DNA of 64,000 bases from Bacillota bacterium (GTDB lineage: Bacteria > Bacillota > Clostridia > Lachnospirales > Lachnospiraceae), in assembly GCA_023442465.1 (NCBI GenBank), contig JAEZZQ010000015.1:310001-374000 (forward strand). The letters run 5' to 3'. The notes beneath the pieces are model-generated. The model was not told where the DNA came from, made no database searches, and saw only the letters and a list, made by a program, of their open reading frames with translations. Below are positions 43,399 through 50,861 of the stretch, one piece after another. The position numbers were made by a program, and so were the translations under genes. Each line of letters begins with the position of its first letter. Positions within the stretch are counted from its first letter, which is position 1.

Positions 43399-43427
43399 TA
43401 GAAAAGGAAGCTTGACAATGATATAAT
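43399..43427 (+). promoter_or_regulatory. Putative promoter for the YgjP-like peptidase gene
   Basis: TAGAAA (43399-43404) and a perfect TATAAT (43422-43427) are 17 bp apart. The expected start of transcription is at about 43434-43435, which is the A of the ATG at 43435, so the transcript may be leaderless. Confidence 0.45.
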
Positions 43428-43434
43428 GCTTTTT

Positions 43435-44049
43435 ATGAACGATAAAATTTTACTAAAAAACAAAAAAAATATATCGGTGGAAGCTGCCTACGAAGTATTT
43501 CGAAGCAAGCGCAAGACCTACTCCCTCTCGCTTAATGAGAACGGGGTTTTGACGGTAAGGGTCCCTCTTTACGTTAACGACGATGAAGTGGAACAGATAA
43601 TGCGAGGAAAGCAGTTCTGGATTACGGACAGACTGGCCGAATACGAAGAGAGAAAACGCAGACGTCCGGCCTTCGAATATACACAGTCCCAGCGCCTCGC
43701 TCTCGAAAAACGCTACAAAGAAGCCGCCAAAGAATATATCCCTAAGCGTGCCGATTATTATCTTGCTGCTTATCCTGACCTGTTCCCCCGTCGCTACTCC
43801 CGGATTTCGGTGCGAGAACAAAAAACCCGCTGGGGAAGCTGCAGCAGCAAGGGAACCTTATCCTTTAACTGGAAGCTGATGCTGGCCCCTCCTGCCATTT
43901 TGGATTATGTCATCGTACATGAACTATGCCATTTGGCCCATATGAATCATTCTGCCGGATTCTGGAGCTGCGTGGCAGCCATCCTTCCCGACTACAAGGA
44001 ACGGAGAAAATGGTTAAAAGATCATGGAAATGAATTAACGCTGTCCTGA
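43435..44049 (+). CDS. YgjP-like M48/SprT-type zinc metallopeptidase
   Basis: The 204-residue protein has the zinc-binding motif HELCHLAHMNH with an upstream KTRWGSCSSKGTLSFNW segment, both hallmarks of the YgjP/WLM-type (DUF45) peptidase family. A conserved N-terminal beta-sheet region carries RKTYSLSLNENGVLTVRVP. The catalytic glutamate and two histidines are intact. I see no Shine-Dalgarno sequence: TATAAT lies only 8 bases before the ATG at 43435. An in-frame ATG at 43426 overlaps that -10 box. The biological role of this family is not well defined. A bidirectional hairpin overlaps its stop codon. Confidence 0.88.
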   Translation: MNDKILLKNKKNISVEAAYEVFRSKRKTYSLSLNENGVLTVRVPLYVNDDEVEQIMRGKQFWITDRLAEYEERKRRRPAFEYTQSQRLALEKRYKEAAKEYIPKRADYYLAAYPDLFPRRYSRISVREQKTRWGSCSSKGTLSFNWKLMLAPPAILDYVIVHELCHLAHMNHSAGFWSCVAAILPDYKERRKWLKDHGNELTLS

Positions 44050-44066
44050 TAAACCGGGACAGCGTT
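44037..44066. terminator. Bidirectional hairpin between convergent genes
   Basis: AACGCTGTCC pairs with GGACAGCGTT (10 bp), overlapping the stop codon of the peptidase gene; a smaller GTGC/GCAC hairpin follows near 44082-44096. It also serves the end of the helicase transcript on the minus strand. Confidence 0.7.
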
Positions 44067-44120
44067 AATTATCGTTGAGAGTGCGCGAAGCACACTTTTA
44101 TGCCTGAAACAGGAAAGCTT

Positions 44121-45707
44121 TTATATTGCTTCTTTTCTGCTTTTTTTGCTTTTTTCTCTTCCCTTGAAGATTTCCGGAGTCTGTTTTTCTCCCCGGACTT
44201 TTCTGTCGTTATTTCTATCTGTATAGCGTTTCTCGTTAAAGCCCTTATCCTTGCTTCTGTCTTTACCGCCGCCGTATCTCTTGCCGTCGTCTCTCCTGCG
44301 GCCTTCGCTGCTTCGCACGCCCAAACCTGAGCCCTTGCCTTTTCCTTTACCGAAGCCACGATCTCTCGAACCATACTTTTCTATCTTGATGTCCTTGATA
44401 TCGTCGCCCATTTTCATCTTCATAAAGGCCGCCGCCAATTCCAATGCGGTGTAATCGCTTTCAGCCAGTTTCTCTTCAAGAAATTCTATAGTCTTATCCA
44501 TCTTCTTATTTTGCATCACTTCCAGCACTTCGCTTAGAACCTTCTCCTCTTTTACGGAAGTAATGTCCGCTGCTGAAGGGATATTTTTCTCTTTTATCGT
44601 AGTATGGCATATTCTTTCGATTTCACGCAGCTTGAAAACCTCTCTGCCCACCACCAGAGTGAAGGAGCGTCCTGTCTTGCCTGCGCGGCCGGTACGTCCG
44701 ATACGATGAACATAATATTCAATATCATCCGGCACGTCGAAGTTAAATACCGCTTCCACGTTATCTACGTCGATTCCTCTGGCTGCCACATCCGTAGCGA
44801 TAAGGATATCTGTCCTTCCGCTTCTGAAAAGGTTCATCACGGTGTCTCTCTGGTTCTGGCTCAAATCGCCGTGAAGCCCTTCTGCCTGATAACCTCTGTC
44901 TTTTAAATGCTCTGTCAGTTCATCCACCATCCGCTTCGTATTGCAGAAAATAAGGGAACGTTTGGGATGATAGTAATCCATAAGGCGGCAAAGTACCTCT
45001 TCCTTATCCTTACGCTGTATCTGATAGTATGCCTGTTTAACTAATGGTATCGTTACTTCCTTCGGAGTCATCTTCAGATACTCCGCATCTGCATTCTGAT
45101 ATTCTTTCGTAATATCCAGTATCGGCTTGGGCATCGTCGCTGAGAAAAGAGCGGTCTGCCTTTCCGTGGGCATATCCTTAAGTATCGTCTCTATATCCTC
45201 GCGAAAGCCCATGTTCAGCATCTCATCCGCTTCATCCAGAACAATGACCTTCACCTGCCCTGTCTTTATCGTATGGCGCCGCATATGATCCATAACCCTT
45301 CCTGGCGTTCCTACTACAATTTGTGTGCCGCTGCTAAGCGCCCTGATCTGTCTTGAGATATCCTGACCGCCGTATACGGGAAGCACCTTAACGCCGTGCA
45401 TATATTTGGCAAAGCGCCTCATCTCTTCTGCCGCCTGAATAGCCAGCTCTCTTGTAGGGCAAAGCACGATTGCCTGCAATGCTTTATTATTTACATCGAT
45501 GCTCTGAATAACGGGAATTCCAAACGCCGCGGTCTTACCGGTTCCTGTCTGCGCCTGCCCTATAATATCTCTGCCCTCCAGCATTACGGGTATTGCCTGC
45601 GCTTGAATAGGCGTCATATTCTCGAATCCCATTTCTTCTACCGCTCGAATGATTCTTTCATCAATTGCTGATTCCTTATAACTAATCTGATTTTCTGTAC
45701 TGCTCAT
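44121..45707 (-). CDS. DEAD-box ATP-dependent RNA helicase
   Basis: The 528-residue protein has the full DEAD-box set: Q motif with MTPIQAQAIP, motif I AQTGTGKTAAF, motif II VLDEADEML, motif III SATMP, and C-terminal motifs IATDVAARGIDV and HRIGRTGRAGKTG. After the helicase core (about 1-370) comes a helical part and a basic Gly/Arg/Lys tail (SRDRGFGKGKGKGSGLG and following), as in CshA/DeaD cold-shock helicases. RNA unwinding for ribosome assembly and mRNA turnover is the expected role. The start codon has AGGAG before it. The leader of about 110 bases contains an intrinsic terminator, suggesting attenuation. Confidence 0.94.
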   Translation of the reverse strand: MSSTENQISYKESAIDERIIRAVEEMGFENMTPIQAQAIPVMLEGRDIIGQAQTGTGKTAAFGIPVIQSIDVNNKALQAIVLCPTRELAIQAAEEMRRFAKYMHGVKVLPVYGGQDISRQIRALSSGTQIVVGTPGRVMDHMRRHTIKTGQVKVIVLDEADEMLNMGFREDIETILKDMPTERQTALFSATMPKPILDITKEYQNADAEYLKMTPKEVTIPLVKQAYYQIQRKDKEEVLCRLMDYYHPKRSLIFCNTKRMVDELTEHLKDRGYQAEGLHGDLSQNQRDTVMNLFRSGRTDILIATDVAARGIDVDNVEAVFNFDVPDDIEYYVHRIGRTGRAGKTGRSFTLVVGREVFKLREIERICHTTIKEKNIPSAADITSVKEEKVLSEVLEVMQNKKMDKTIEFLEEKLAESDYTALELAAAFMKMKMGDDIKDIKIEKYGSRDRGFGKGKGKGSGLGVRSSEGRRRDDGKRYGGGKDRSKDKGFNEKRYTDRNNDRKVRGEKQTPEIFKGREKSKKSRKEAI

Positions 45708-45771
45708 CTAACTCCTGTTCTGCCCGTCAAACGGACCTTTCAATCACAATTCTATCACTATTTACTTTCGC

Positions 45772-45808
45772 AAAAAAAGACAACACTCGCTTCAAAAGTG
45801 CTGTCTTT
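45772..45808 (-). terminator. Terminator in the 5' leader of the DEAD-box helicase gene
   Basis: On the minus strand, AAAGACAGCACT pairs with AGTGTTGTCTTT around a loop of 9 bases (one mismatch in 12), followed by seven T residues. It lies between the promoter (45827-45855) and the helicase start codon (45707). It might instead only end transcripts of the upstream operon, whose last stop codon is at 45913. Confidence 0.8.
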
Positions 45809-45826
45809 CCTTTTACGAACTTATTT

Positions 45827-45855
45827 AGTATAACGTGGTTTATTTATAAAGTCAA
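45827..45855 (-). promoter_or_regulatory. Sigma-A promoter of the DEAD-box helicase gene
   Basis: On the minus strand a TTGACT -35 (45850-45855) and a TATACT -10 (45827-45832) with a 17-bp spacer, predicting transcription from about 45820. The terminator begins about 12 bases later. Confidence 0.75.
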
Positions 45856-45912
45856 GACTTATTCTTATTTATATCCTTATATTTTTATTTCTGCAAATTA
45901 TACAAAAACTTG

Positions 45913-46584
45913 CTAAAAGGTTACTTCTCCGTCCTGTGATATGAGGGAAACATTGCTGATACCCTTCAGTGCATTCACCTCTCTGATACACTGCGCTTCT
46001 TCTTTTATTCGCACCTCAACTACCATATTCAAAAACTCCGCACTCATATTCCTGGATTTTACGCGCACATGAGGACTGTATTTCCTGACTACCTCCATAA
46101 TGTCATCTTCGGCTTCTATGTTATCGGAATCCACTACCAGCATCATAGAGGTCTTCGCCATTGGTATTTTGTCTAAGAAAAGAATAATAGCCGTCAAAAA
46201 CAACGATGTTGCAATGGCGATTTCAAACAAACCGGCGCCACAGATAATTCCTACGCTGATCGACCAAAAGAGAAAGACCAGATCCATCGGCTCCTTGATC
46301 GCCGTACGGAACCGGACGATGGACAGCGCACCTACCATTCCCAGGGATATAACTACACTGGATTGTATAGAAAGAATGATTGCAGTTGTTATGATAGCCA
46401 AAGCTACTAACGATACATTGAAGTTCTTGTTATAAAAGGAGTTCCTCGTCATCACCCTATATATGGTAAAGATATATACCGCAATCAAGCAGGCCACCCC
46501 TATTGACAGCAAAACATCCCCCCGGTTCATACTGTCTGTCGTAATCTGTATAAAAGATTTCTTTAACACATCATTAAATCCCAT
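45913..46584 (-). CDS. DUF4956 family membrane protein
   Basis: A 223-residue protein with an N-terminal part of three or four transmembrane segments (about 25-135; VSLVALAIITTAIILSIQSS, then the conserved MVGALSIVRFRTAIKEPMDLVFLFW motif). A soluble C-terminal domain of about 80 residues with alternating beta and alpha elements follows. Its start overlaps the VTC-domain gene by 11 bp. The DUF4956/VTC/CotH set recurs in many bacteria and suggests a membrane module tied to phosphate or polyphosphate and to surface protein phosphorylation, without a proven role. Confidence 0.88.
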   Translation of the reverse strand: MGFNDVLKKSFIQITTDSMNRGDVLLSIGVACLIAVYIFTIYRVMTRNSFYNKNFNVSLVALAIITTAIILSIQSSVVISLGMVGALSIVRFRTAIKEPMDLVFLFWSISVGIICGAGLFEIAIATSLFLTAIILFLDKIPMAKTSMMLVVDSDNIEAEDDIMEVVRKYSPHVRVKSRNMSAEFLNMVVEVRIKEEAQCIREVNALKGISNVSLISQDGEVTF

Positions 46585-47284
46585 TCCTTATCATTCCTCC
46601 CATGTTGTATTTTCTGCATAAATAATATTTTGAGAATGTCGTCAGGCGTAAATTCTCCAACTGAAGGCTCCTATAAATATGATCCGGCAAATATTCATCA
46701 TATTTTACCTCCAGTAAGTGCTGCCCTATCGGCATAATCGGCCTGGAATAAATTCTATCGTCGAAAAAGTTTTCTCTTCTATTGGAGGAACGAATATTCC
46801 TATCAAAAGTAATTCTCACGTTTCCATTTTTATATATATAAGGTTCTCTTTCGTATTCCACGATAACCTTCGGTTCCAACAAGCAATTTTTCTGCTGAAG
46901 ACAGAACTTTTGAAGGATTGGGGGATCCTCTTTTTCACAAGAGAGCAGCTTCGCGTGTATGACAGCTTCACACTGTTCTTTCGTTAGTATGCAGGAATCC
47001 TTATGTATCTTCCCGCGTTCTTTACGCTTAAGCTCCAGGCGTATTCTCTCACCATCTCCATTATAAATACGAATCCTGAACTTTTCCCGTGGACTGGTCC
47101 CCTCCTCATTTTCATAAAAGTTTGTATTTCTATAATCATCGAAATAAATGCTTCGAATGCTATACACCCCGTCTTCGCCTGTGTGCTCATCCAATTCCAT
47201 AAAGGGACGTACCCGACTTTTCAGACATGCTATCTGCGTCTCCGACACTACGTATTTCAGTTCGTTTCTATAATAAAGCGCCAC
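46574..47284 (-). CDS. VTC-domain protein (polyphosphate polymerase-like)
   Basis: The 236-residue protein is a stand-alone VTC domain of the triphosphate-tunnel type. Motifs include YRNELKYVVSETQIACLKSRV at the start, YSIRSIYFDDYRNTNFYENEEG, and the repeated basic tunnel strands KFRIRIYNGDGERIRLELKRKERGK, FDRNIRSSN and LLEVKYDEYLPDHI. In yeast Vtc4 such a domain polymerises polyphosphate from ATP; bacterial homologues are less characterised. The start codon is immediately after the CotH stop (47285/47284), and the DUF4956 gene overlaps its end by 11 bp, so the three are translationally coupled. Confidence 0.88.
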   Translation of the reverse strand: MALYYRNELKYVVSETQIACLKSRVRPFMELDEHTGEDGVYSIRSIYFDDYRNTNFYENEEGTSPREKFRIRIYNGDGERIRLELKRKERGKIHKDSCILTKEQCEAVIHAKLLSCEKEDPPILQKFCLQQKNCLLEPKVIVEYEREPYIYKNGNVRITFDRNIRSSNRRENFFDDRIYSRPIMPIGQHLLEVKYDEYLPDHIYRSLQLENLRLTTFSKYYLCRKYNMGGMIRNGI

Positions 47285-49618
47285 TTATTGTCCCCTTTCT
47301 TCCTGCCATTTCCCAGTGGTCAGGTTTTTGCGGTATACGCCGTCTTCCATACTCAAACTCGGAATCGTTATCTTATCCTGAACACCGCCACCTGAATGCC
47401 CCAGAATCACTTCCTCTCCCTTTTTCAAGTTGAAGTTCACATTCATAAAAGAATCCTCTCCCACATAATTCCTACATCCTATCAGGAGACTTTCTTCAGG
47501 CCCCAGTACCGTTTCCTCCAGATAATTCATATGGGAGACGTTTTCCTTATCCATAAGGAAATATCCCCTCGTATCTATTTCCTCCTCCGAGACATTGGTC
47601 AGAATGATGTGATCCGCTTTCCCGTTCGACTTGATTTCGCTGATTATCAACCCTTTACTCGCATCTTCCGTATATAGAGTCACATATACCGATCCGTCAA
47701 TAAGCATACCTTCATCGATGAGCAGTTCCTCTTCCATGTAAATTTCACCGTTTACTTCCCAGTATGAGAAAATTCTTCCCTCCGGCACTATTGCAGTAAG
47801 CACCGTGTCGCATCCGGTCAGATATGTCCCCGTAAATTCCGGCTCGGTTACCTCTAAGCTGTTAATTTTCATGCCTTCACCCGAAAGGAGCGACGTATGC
47901 AGGGAATAGGAATTGCCCAATTGCCAAAGCTGTCTCATCCCTTCTAACAAATTACCGGGAGTCACCTCAGCCCAAGCTCTTATACAATCCATCTGCATAT
48001 CCGTATATATTGCGCTGATTTCAGGCAAATTAGGGTTTATCACGCTTTCCTCTATATATTTCTGCATTTCATTCTCTCGCAGAGTGTGGAGTTCCTCCAG
48101 CACCTCGCTCACATTTTCCGGCGCAAAAGCACCGTTCATTAAATCACAAATATACGAAGCAAAATACTTCCGGCAATCCGCTCTTTCCATCAAGGCAGTG
48201 AATAAGGGCGCATAATCCCTCTCCCATAACATCATGAGCGTATCAAAGCTCTGAGACTCATCCAGCGTATCCCTTACCGCGCCAAGCCCCATGGTAGTGT
48301 CCACGTCGAACAGAAGATAACGGTATCTTCCATCGAATACCGAATCCGGCTCATACTCTTTATCCTCTGAAACATAGCGGTAAGCCTTTAAATTGTTATA
48401 AGGCCAGTCTCTATTCGCCAGATACACTTCCACTGCAAAATACTGCAAATAATTCTGCGTATCGATATAGCGGTTCAATTCTTCGAATATGGCATCCTGC
48501 GTCAAATCCTCCGCGCTGTACTTATTATATAGCTCTGTATATTCCTCCGAATACTCCTTCTCCAGTGCATTAGAGACATTCTGCATATCTGTCTCACCAT
48601 CGCCGATGACCACCATTTCTCCCTCGTATTCGCCATATTTTTCCTCAAAATATTCCTGGTCATAGGTGGAATGCATCCAGTAAAGCCCCTGATAGACTCC
48701 ATTGATATATACACTGAGAGGACGTACGCTCTGCGTATCAGGAAATCCTGCTTCCTTAACCAATGTCATACCGAGTTCATCCCGTATAAAACCCTCTGAA
48801 CGGTCATTACCTGTATTTCTTATTTTCAAGGTCTTGTATTTTCCTACTACGCTTCCGTCCGCCTCCGAAAACAAATCTTGAAAAAAAGCGAAGCGGAATT
48901 TATTCTCCTCGTCATACTCACTTCTGGCATATAGCTTAAAAGACTTTTGCTCCGACTGCCTCGTAAAGTTACCCGATATACGAATTCCTCCGTCTTGAGA
49001 AATAATTCGACTGCCATCTGACTCGAAAATTTCTATATGAACATCTCGTTCGCTCTCCCTTCCGCGCACATTATAATTCGCAGGGGTATCATAGGTAATC
49101 TCCTCATTCGGATGCTCGCTAAGCCAGTCCGCGCGAAGCTTTCCTTCCACAAAGATTCCGCTCTCATATCCGTACAGATCCTCCTCCGCTGCAGTAAGGC
49201 TCATCACCAGCGTATTATAACGCTTGTCTATATTTTTGCCTAAGAAATATGTGTTCGTATAGGTTTCAGACTGTGTACCGTCCTCATAAACAGCTTTATA
49301 TTTCAAAACGTTAACCGTTTCTTCCTCTCCGGCGGTTAACGCAATTGCTTCCTCATATAAATAGGTATTGTCATCATTCTCTTCCGGCTCTGAACCGTTC
49401 AGCGTATACAAAATACGCCCCGGTTTTTTCAATCTTACCGTAAGCAAAATATCCTCTTCATAAAATCCGCTTTCCGCAGACAACACGATATCCCCGATAT
49501 TTACTTCTTTTAGTTCACCCAAAGCTTCTTTTTCAGCCGCCAAGCTTTCGCTCTTTAAGTCTTCTCTTATTAAGAGTATCATGAAAAAAATTAAAGTAAC
49601 AGAGAATAAGCATATCAA
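47285..49618 (-). CDS. CotH-type protein kinase with accessory domains, membrane-anchored
   Basis: The 777-residue protein has a N-terminal membrane anchor (FSVTLIFFMILLI), a chitobiase/FN3-like beta domain (about 40-130; GRILYTLNGSEPEEND), a CotH kinase domain (about 135-520) and a C-terminal lamin-tail-type domain (about 655-777; ADHIILTNVSEEEIDTRGYFLMD). CotH landmarks are the NRDWPYNNLKAYRY catalytic region and LFDVDTTMGLG metal-binding motif. CotH kinases phosphorylate secreted or spore-coat proteins in Bacillus. The frame has no upstream ATG; the first plausible start is the TTG at 49618 with a poor ribosome site, and an unusual start is possible. It heads the operon, under a promoter at 49696-49724. 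Confidence 0.85.
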   Translation of the reverse strand: MICLFSVTLIFFMILLIREDLKSESLAAEKEALGELKEVNIGDIVLSAESGFYEEDILLTVRLKKPGRILYTLNGSEPEENDDNTYLYEEAIALTAGEEETVNVLKYKAVYEDGTQSETYTNTYFLGKNIDKRYNTLVMSLTAAEEDLYGYESGIFVEGKLRADWLSEHPNEEITYDTPANYNVRGRESERDVHIEIFESDGSRIISQDGGIRISGNFTRQSEQKSFKLYARSEYDEENKFRFAFFQDLFSEADGSVVGKYKTLKIRNTGNDRSEGFIRDELGMTLVKEAGFPDTQSVRPLSVYINGVYQGLYWMHSTYDQEYFEEKYGEYEGEMVVIGDGETDMQNVSNALEKEYSEEYTELYNKYSAEDLTQDAIFEELNRYIDTQNYLQYFAVEVYLANRDWPYNNLKAYRYVSEDKEYEPDSVFDGRYRYLLFDVDTTMGLGAVRDTLDESQSFDTLMMLWERDYAPLFTALMERADCRKYFASYICDLMNGAFAPENVSEVLEELHTLRENEMQKYIEESVINPNLPEISAIYTDMQMDCIRAWAEVTPGNLLEGMRQLWQLGNSYSLHTSLLSGEGMKINSLEVTEPEFTGTYLTGCDTVLTAIVPEGRIFSYWEVNGEIYMEEELLIDEGMLIDGSVYVTLYTEDASKGLIISEIKSNGKADHIILTNVSEEEIDTRGYFLMDKENVSHMNYLEETVLGPEESLLIGCRNYVGEDSFMNVNFNLKKGEEVILGHSGGGVQDKITIPSLSMEDGVYRKNLTTGKWQEERGQ

Positions 49619-49695
49619 TCTTTTTCCGGTAATCGTAAAAACCTCTTTTCTTTATTTCTTTATAATTCTCTATGTATAGTAAAGACGCCTCTATA

Positions 49696-49724
49696 ATTTT
49701 AGTAGCCTTTTTCCTCCAATTCAA
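49696..49724 (-). promoter_or_regulatory. Putative promoter of the CotH operon
   Basis: On the minus strand a TTGAAT -35 (49719-49724) and a TAAAAT -10 (49696-49701) are 17 bp apart, about 78 bp before the CotH start codon. The rest of the 397-bp gap to 50015 shows no gene; it holds the element at 49942-49984 and a small AGGCAA/TTGCCT stem at 49832-49851. Confidence 0.5.
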
Positions 49725-49941
49725 GTGAATATCCTTTTTTTAGTATTAGGATATATTTTTTAATACTTATTTTACCTATATTTTACGTTTATTTAATAAA
49801 ATCTAAAATTTGCACAATATAAAAGCTTTTCAGGCAAATAAAAAATTGCCTTACATAACGTTTATACACAATATCGTCAAACCTCCATTGTTCGATCAGA
49901 CACTCTTTGTCGATGCCGGGCGCATTGATTGCCGATGCTGC

Positions 49942-49984
49942 ATGAAGTTAATAAATAGCATGAACTTCATAATGCTTATGAAGT
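49942..49984. other. Three-part element with two mutually exclusive stems
   Basis: ATGAAGTT (49942-49949) and AACTTCAT (49963-49970) can pair, and the overlapping ACTTCATA (49965-49972) can instead pair with TATGAAGT (49977-49984). The middle segment is shared, so only one stem can form at a time. No adjacent start codon explains it; strand and function are unknown. Confidence 0.35.
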
Positions 49985-50015
49985 CGGGTACATATAGATA
50001 ACATCATCCAATAAC

Positions 50016-50062
50016 AAAACCCACTCCATTTAGTATGTTTAAACTAAACGAAGCGGGTTTTG
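50016..50062 (-). terminator. Terminator of the gap-pgk-tpi operon
   Basis: On the minus strand AAAACCCGCTTCGTTTA and TAAATGGAGTGGGTTTT form a 17-base stem with 14 pairs, 29 bp past the tpiA stop codon, followed by TTTTGTTATT. Confidence 0.85.
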
Positions 50063-50090
50063 AGTTATGCATAAATATTGATGTAAATTA

Positions 50091-50840
50091 TTATTTGTAA
50101 TTTACGATTTTACCGAAGTCGGGCTTCAAAGCTGCGCCGCCTACTAAGCCGCCGTCGATATCCGGCTGTGCGAATAATTCGGATGCGCTGGAAGCGGATA
50201 CAGAACCGCCGTATTGAATACGGATTGCTGCTGCAGTAGCATCATCATAAATTTCTGCGATACAGTCGCGAATAGCTTTGCATACTTCCTGAGCCTGCTC
50301 TGTAGTCGCAACCTTACCGGTGCCGATTGCCCAGATGGGTTCATAAGCGATAACCGAGGAAGCTGCCTGATCTGCGGTTACGTTTAAGAAAGCAATCTTA
50401 ATCTGCTGGCGAATCCAGTCGATAGTGATACCCTGCTCTCTTTGTGTCAAGCTCTCGCCGCAGCAAACGATAGGTGTAATGCCGTGCTCGAATGCTTTCA
50501 GTACTTTTTTATTTACTGTTTCGTCTGTTTCAGCGAAGTATTCTCTTCTTTCGGAATGTCCGATGATCACATACTTCACGCCTACATCCGTCAGCATCTT
50601 CGGAGAAATCTCTCCCGTATAAGCGCCGCTTTCTTCGTAGTACATATTCTCAGCGCCGATATGGATGTTAGAACCTTTTGCAGCTTCCATAGCCGGAATG
50701 ATATCGATAGCCGGTACACAGAATACTACGTCAGCATCTTCCGTAGCTACCAAAGGTTTCAAAGTGTTTACTAATTCTACAGCCTCACTGGGAGTCATGT
50801 TCATTTTCCAGTTTCCGGCGATAATCTTTTTTCTTGCCAT
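50091..50840 (-). CDS. tpiA: Triosephosphate isomerase
   Basis: Interconverts dihydroxyacetone phosphate and glyceraldehyde 3-phosphate. The 249-residue protein has the full TIM-barrel motif set: AGNWKMN with the catalytic lysine near the start, VIIGHSERREYF (catalytic histidine), VIAYEPIWAIGTGKVAT (catalytic glutamate and phosphate loop) and the final QYGGSVS and GGLVGGAAL loops. Third and last gene of the gap-pgk-tpiA operon, 21 bp after pgk, with AGGAG before the start codon. Confidence 0.98.
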   Translation of the reverse strand: MARKKIIAGNWKMNMTPSEAVELVNTLKPLVATEDADVVFCVPAIDIIPAMEAAKGSNIHIGAENMYYEESGAYTGEISPKMLTDVGVKYVIIGHSERREYFAETDETVNKKVLKAFEHGITPIVCCGESLTQREQGITIDWIRQQIKIAFLNVTADQAASSVIAYEPIWAIGTGKVATTEQAQEVCKAIRDCIAEIYDDATAAAIRIQYGGSVSASSASELFAQPDIDGGLVGGAALKPDFGKIVNYK

Positions 50841-50861
50841 TTTTATTAGTCTCCTGATTTT

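Noticed and set aside
49533..49724. 63-codon minus-strand frame overlapping the CotH start
   Set aside because: It starts inside the predicted -35 region of the CotH promoter, so it would not be transcribed from it, and has no conserved features.
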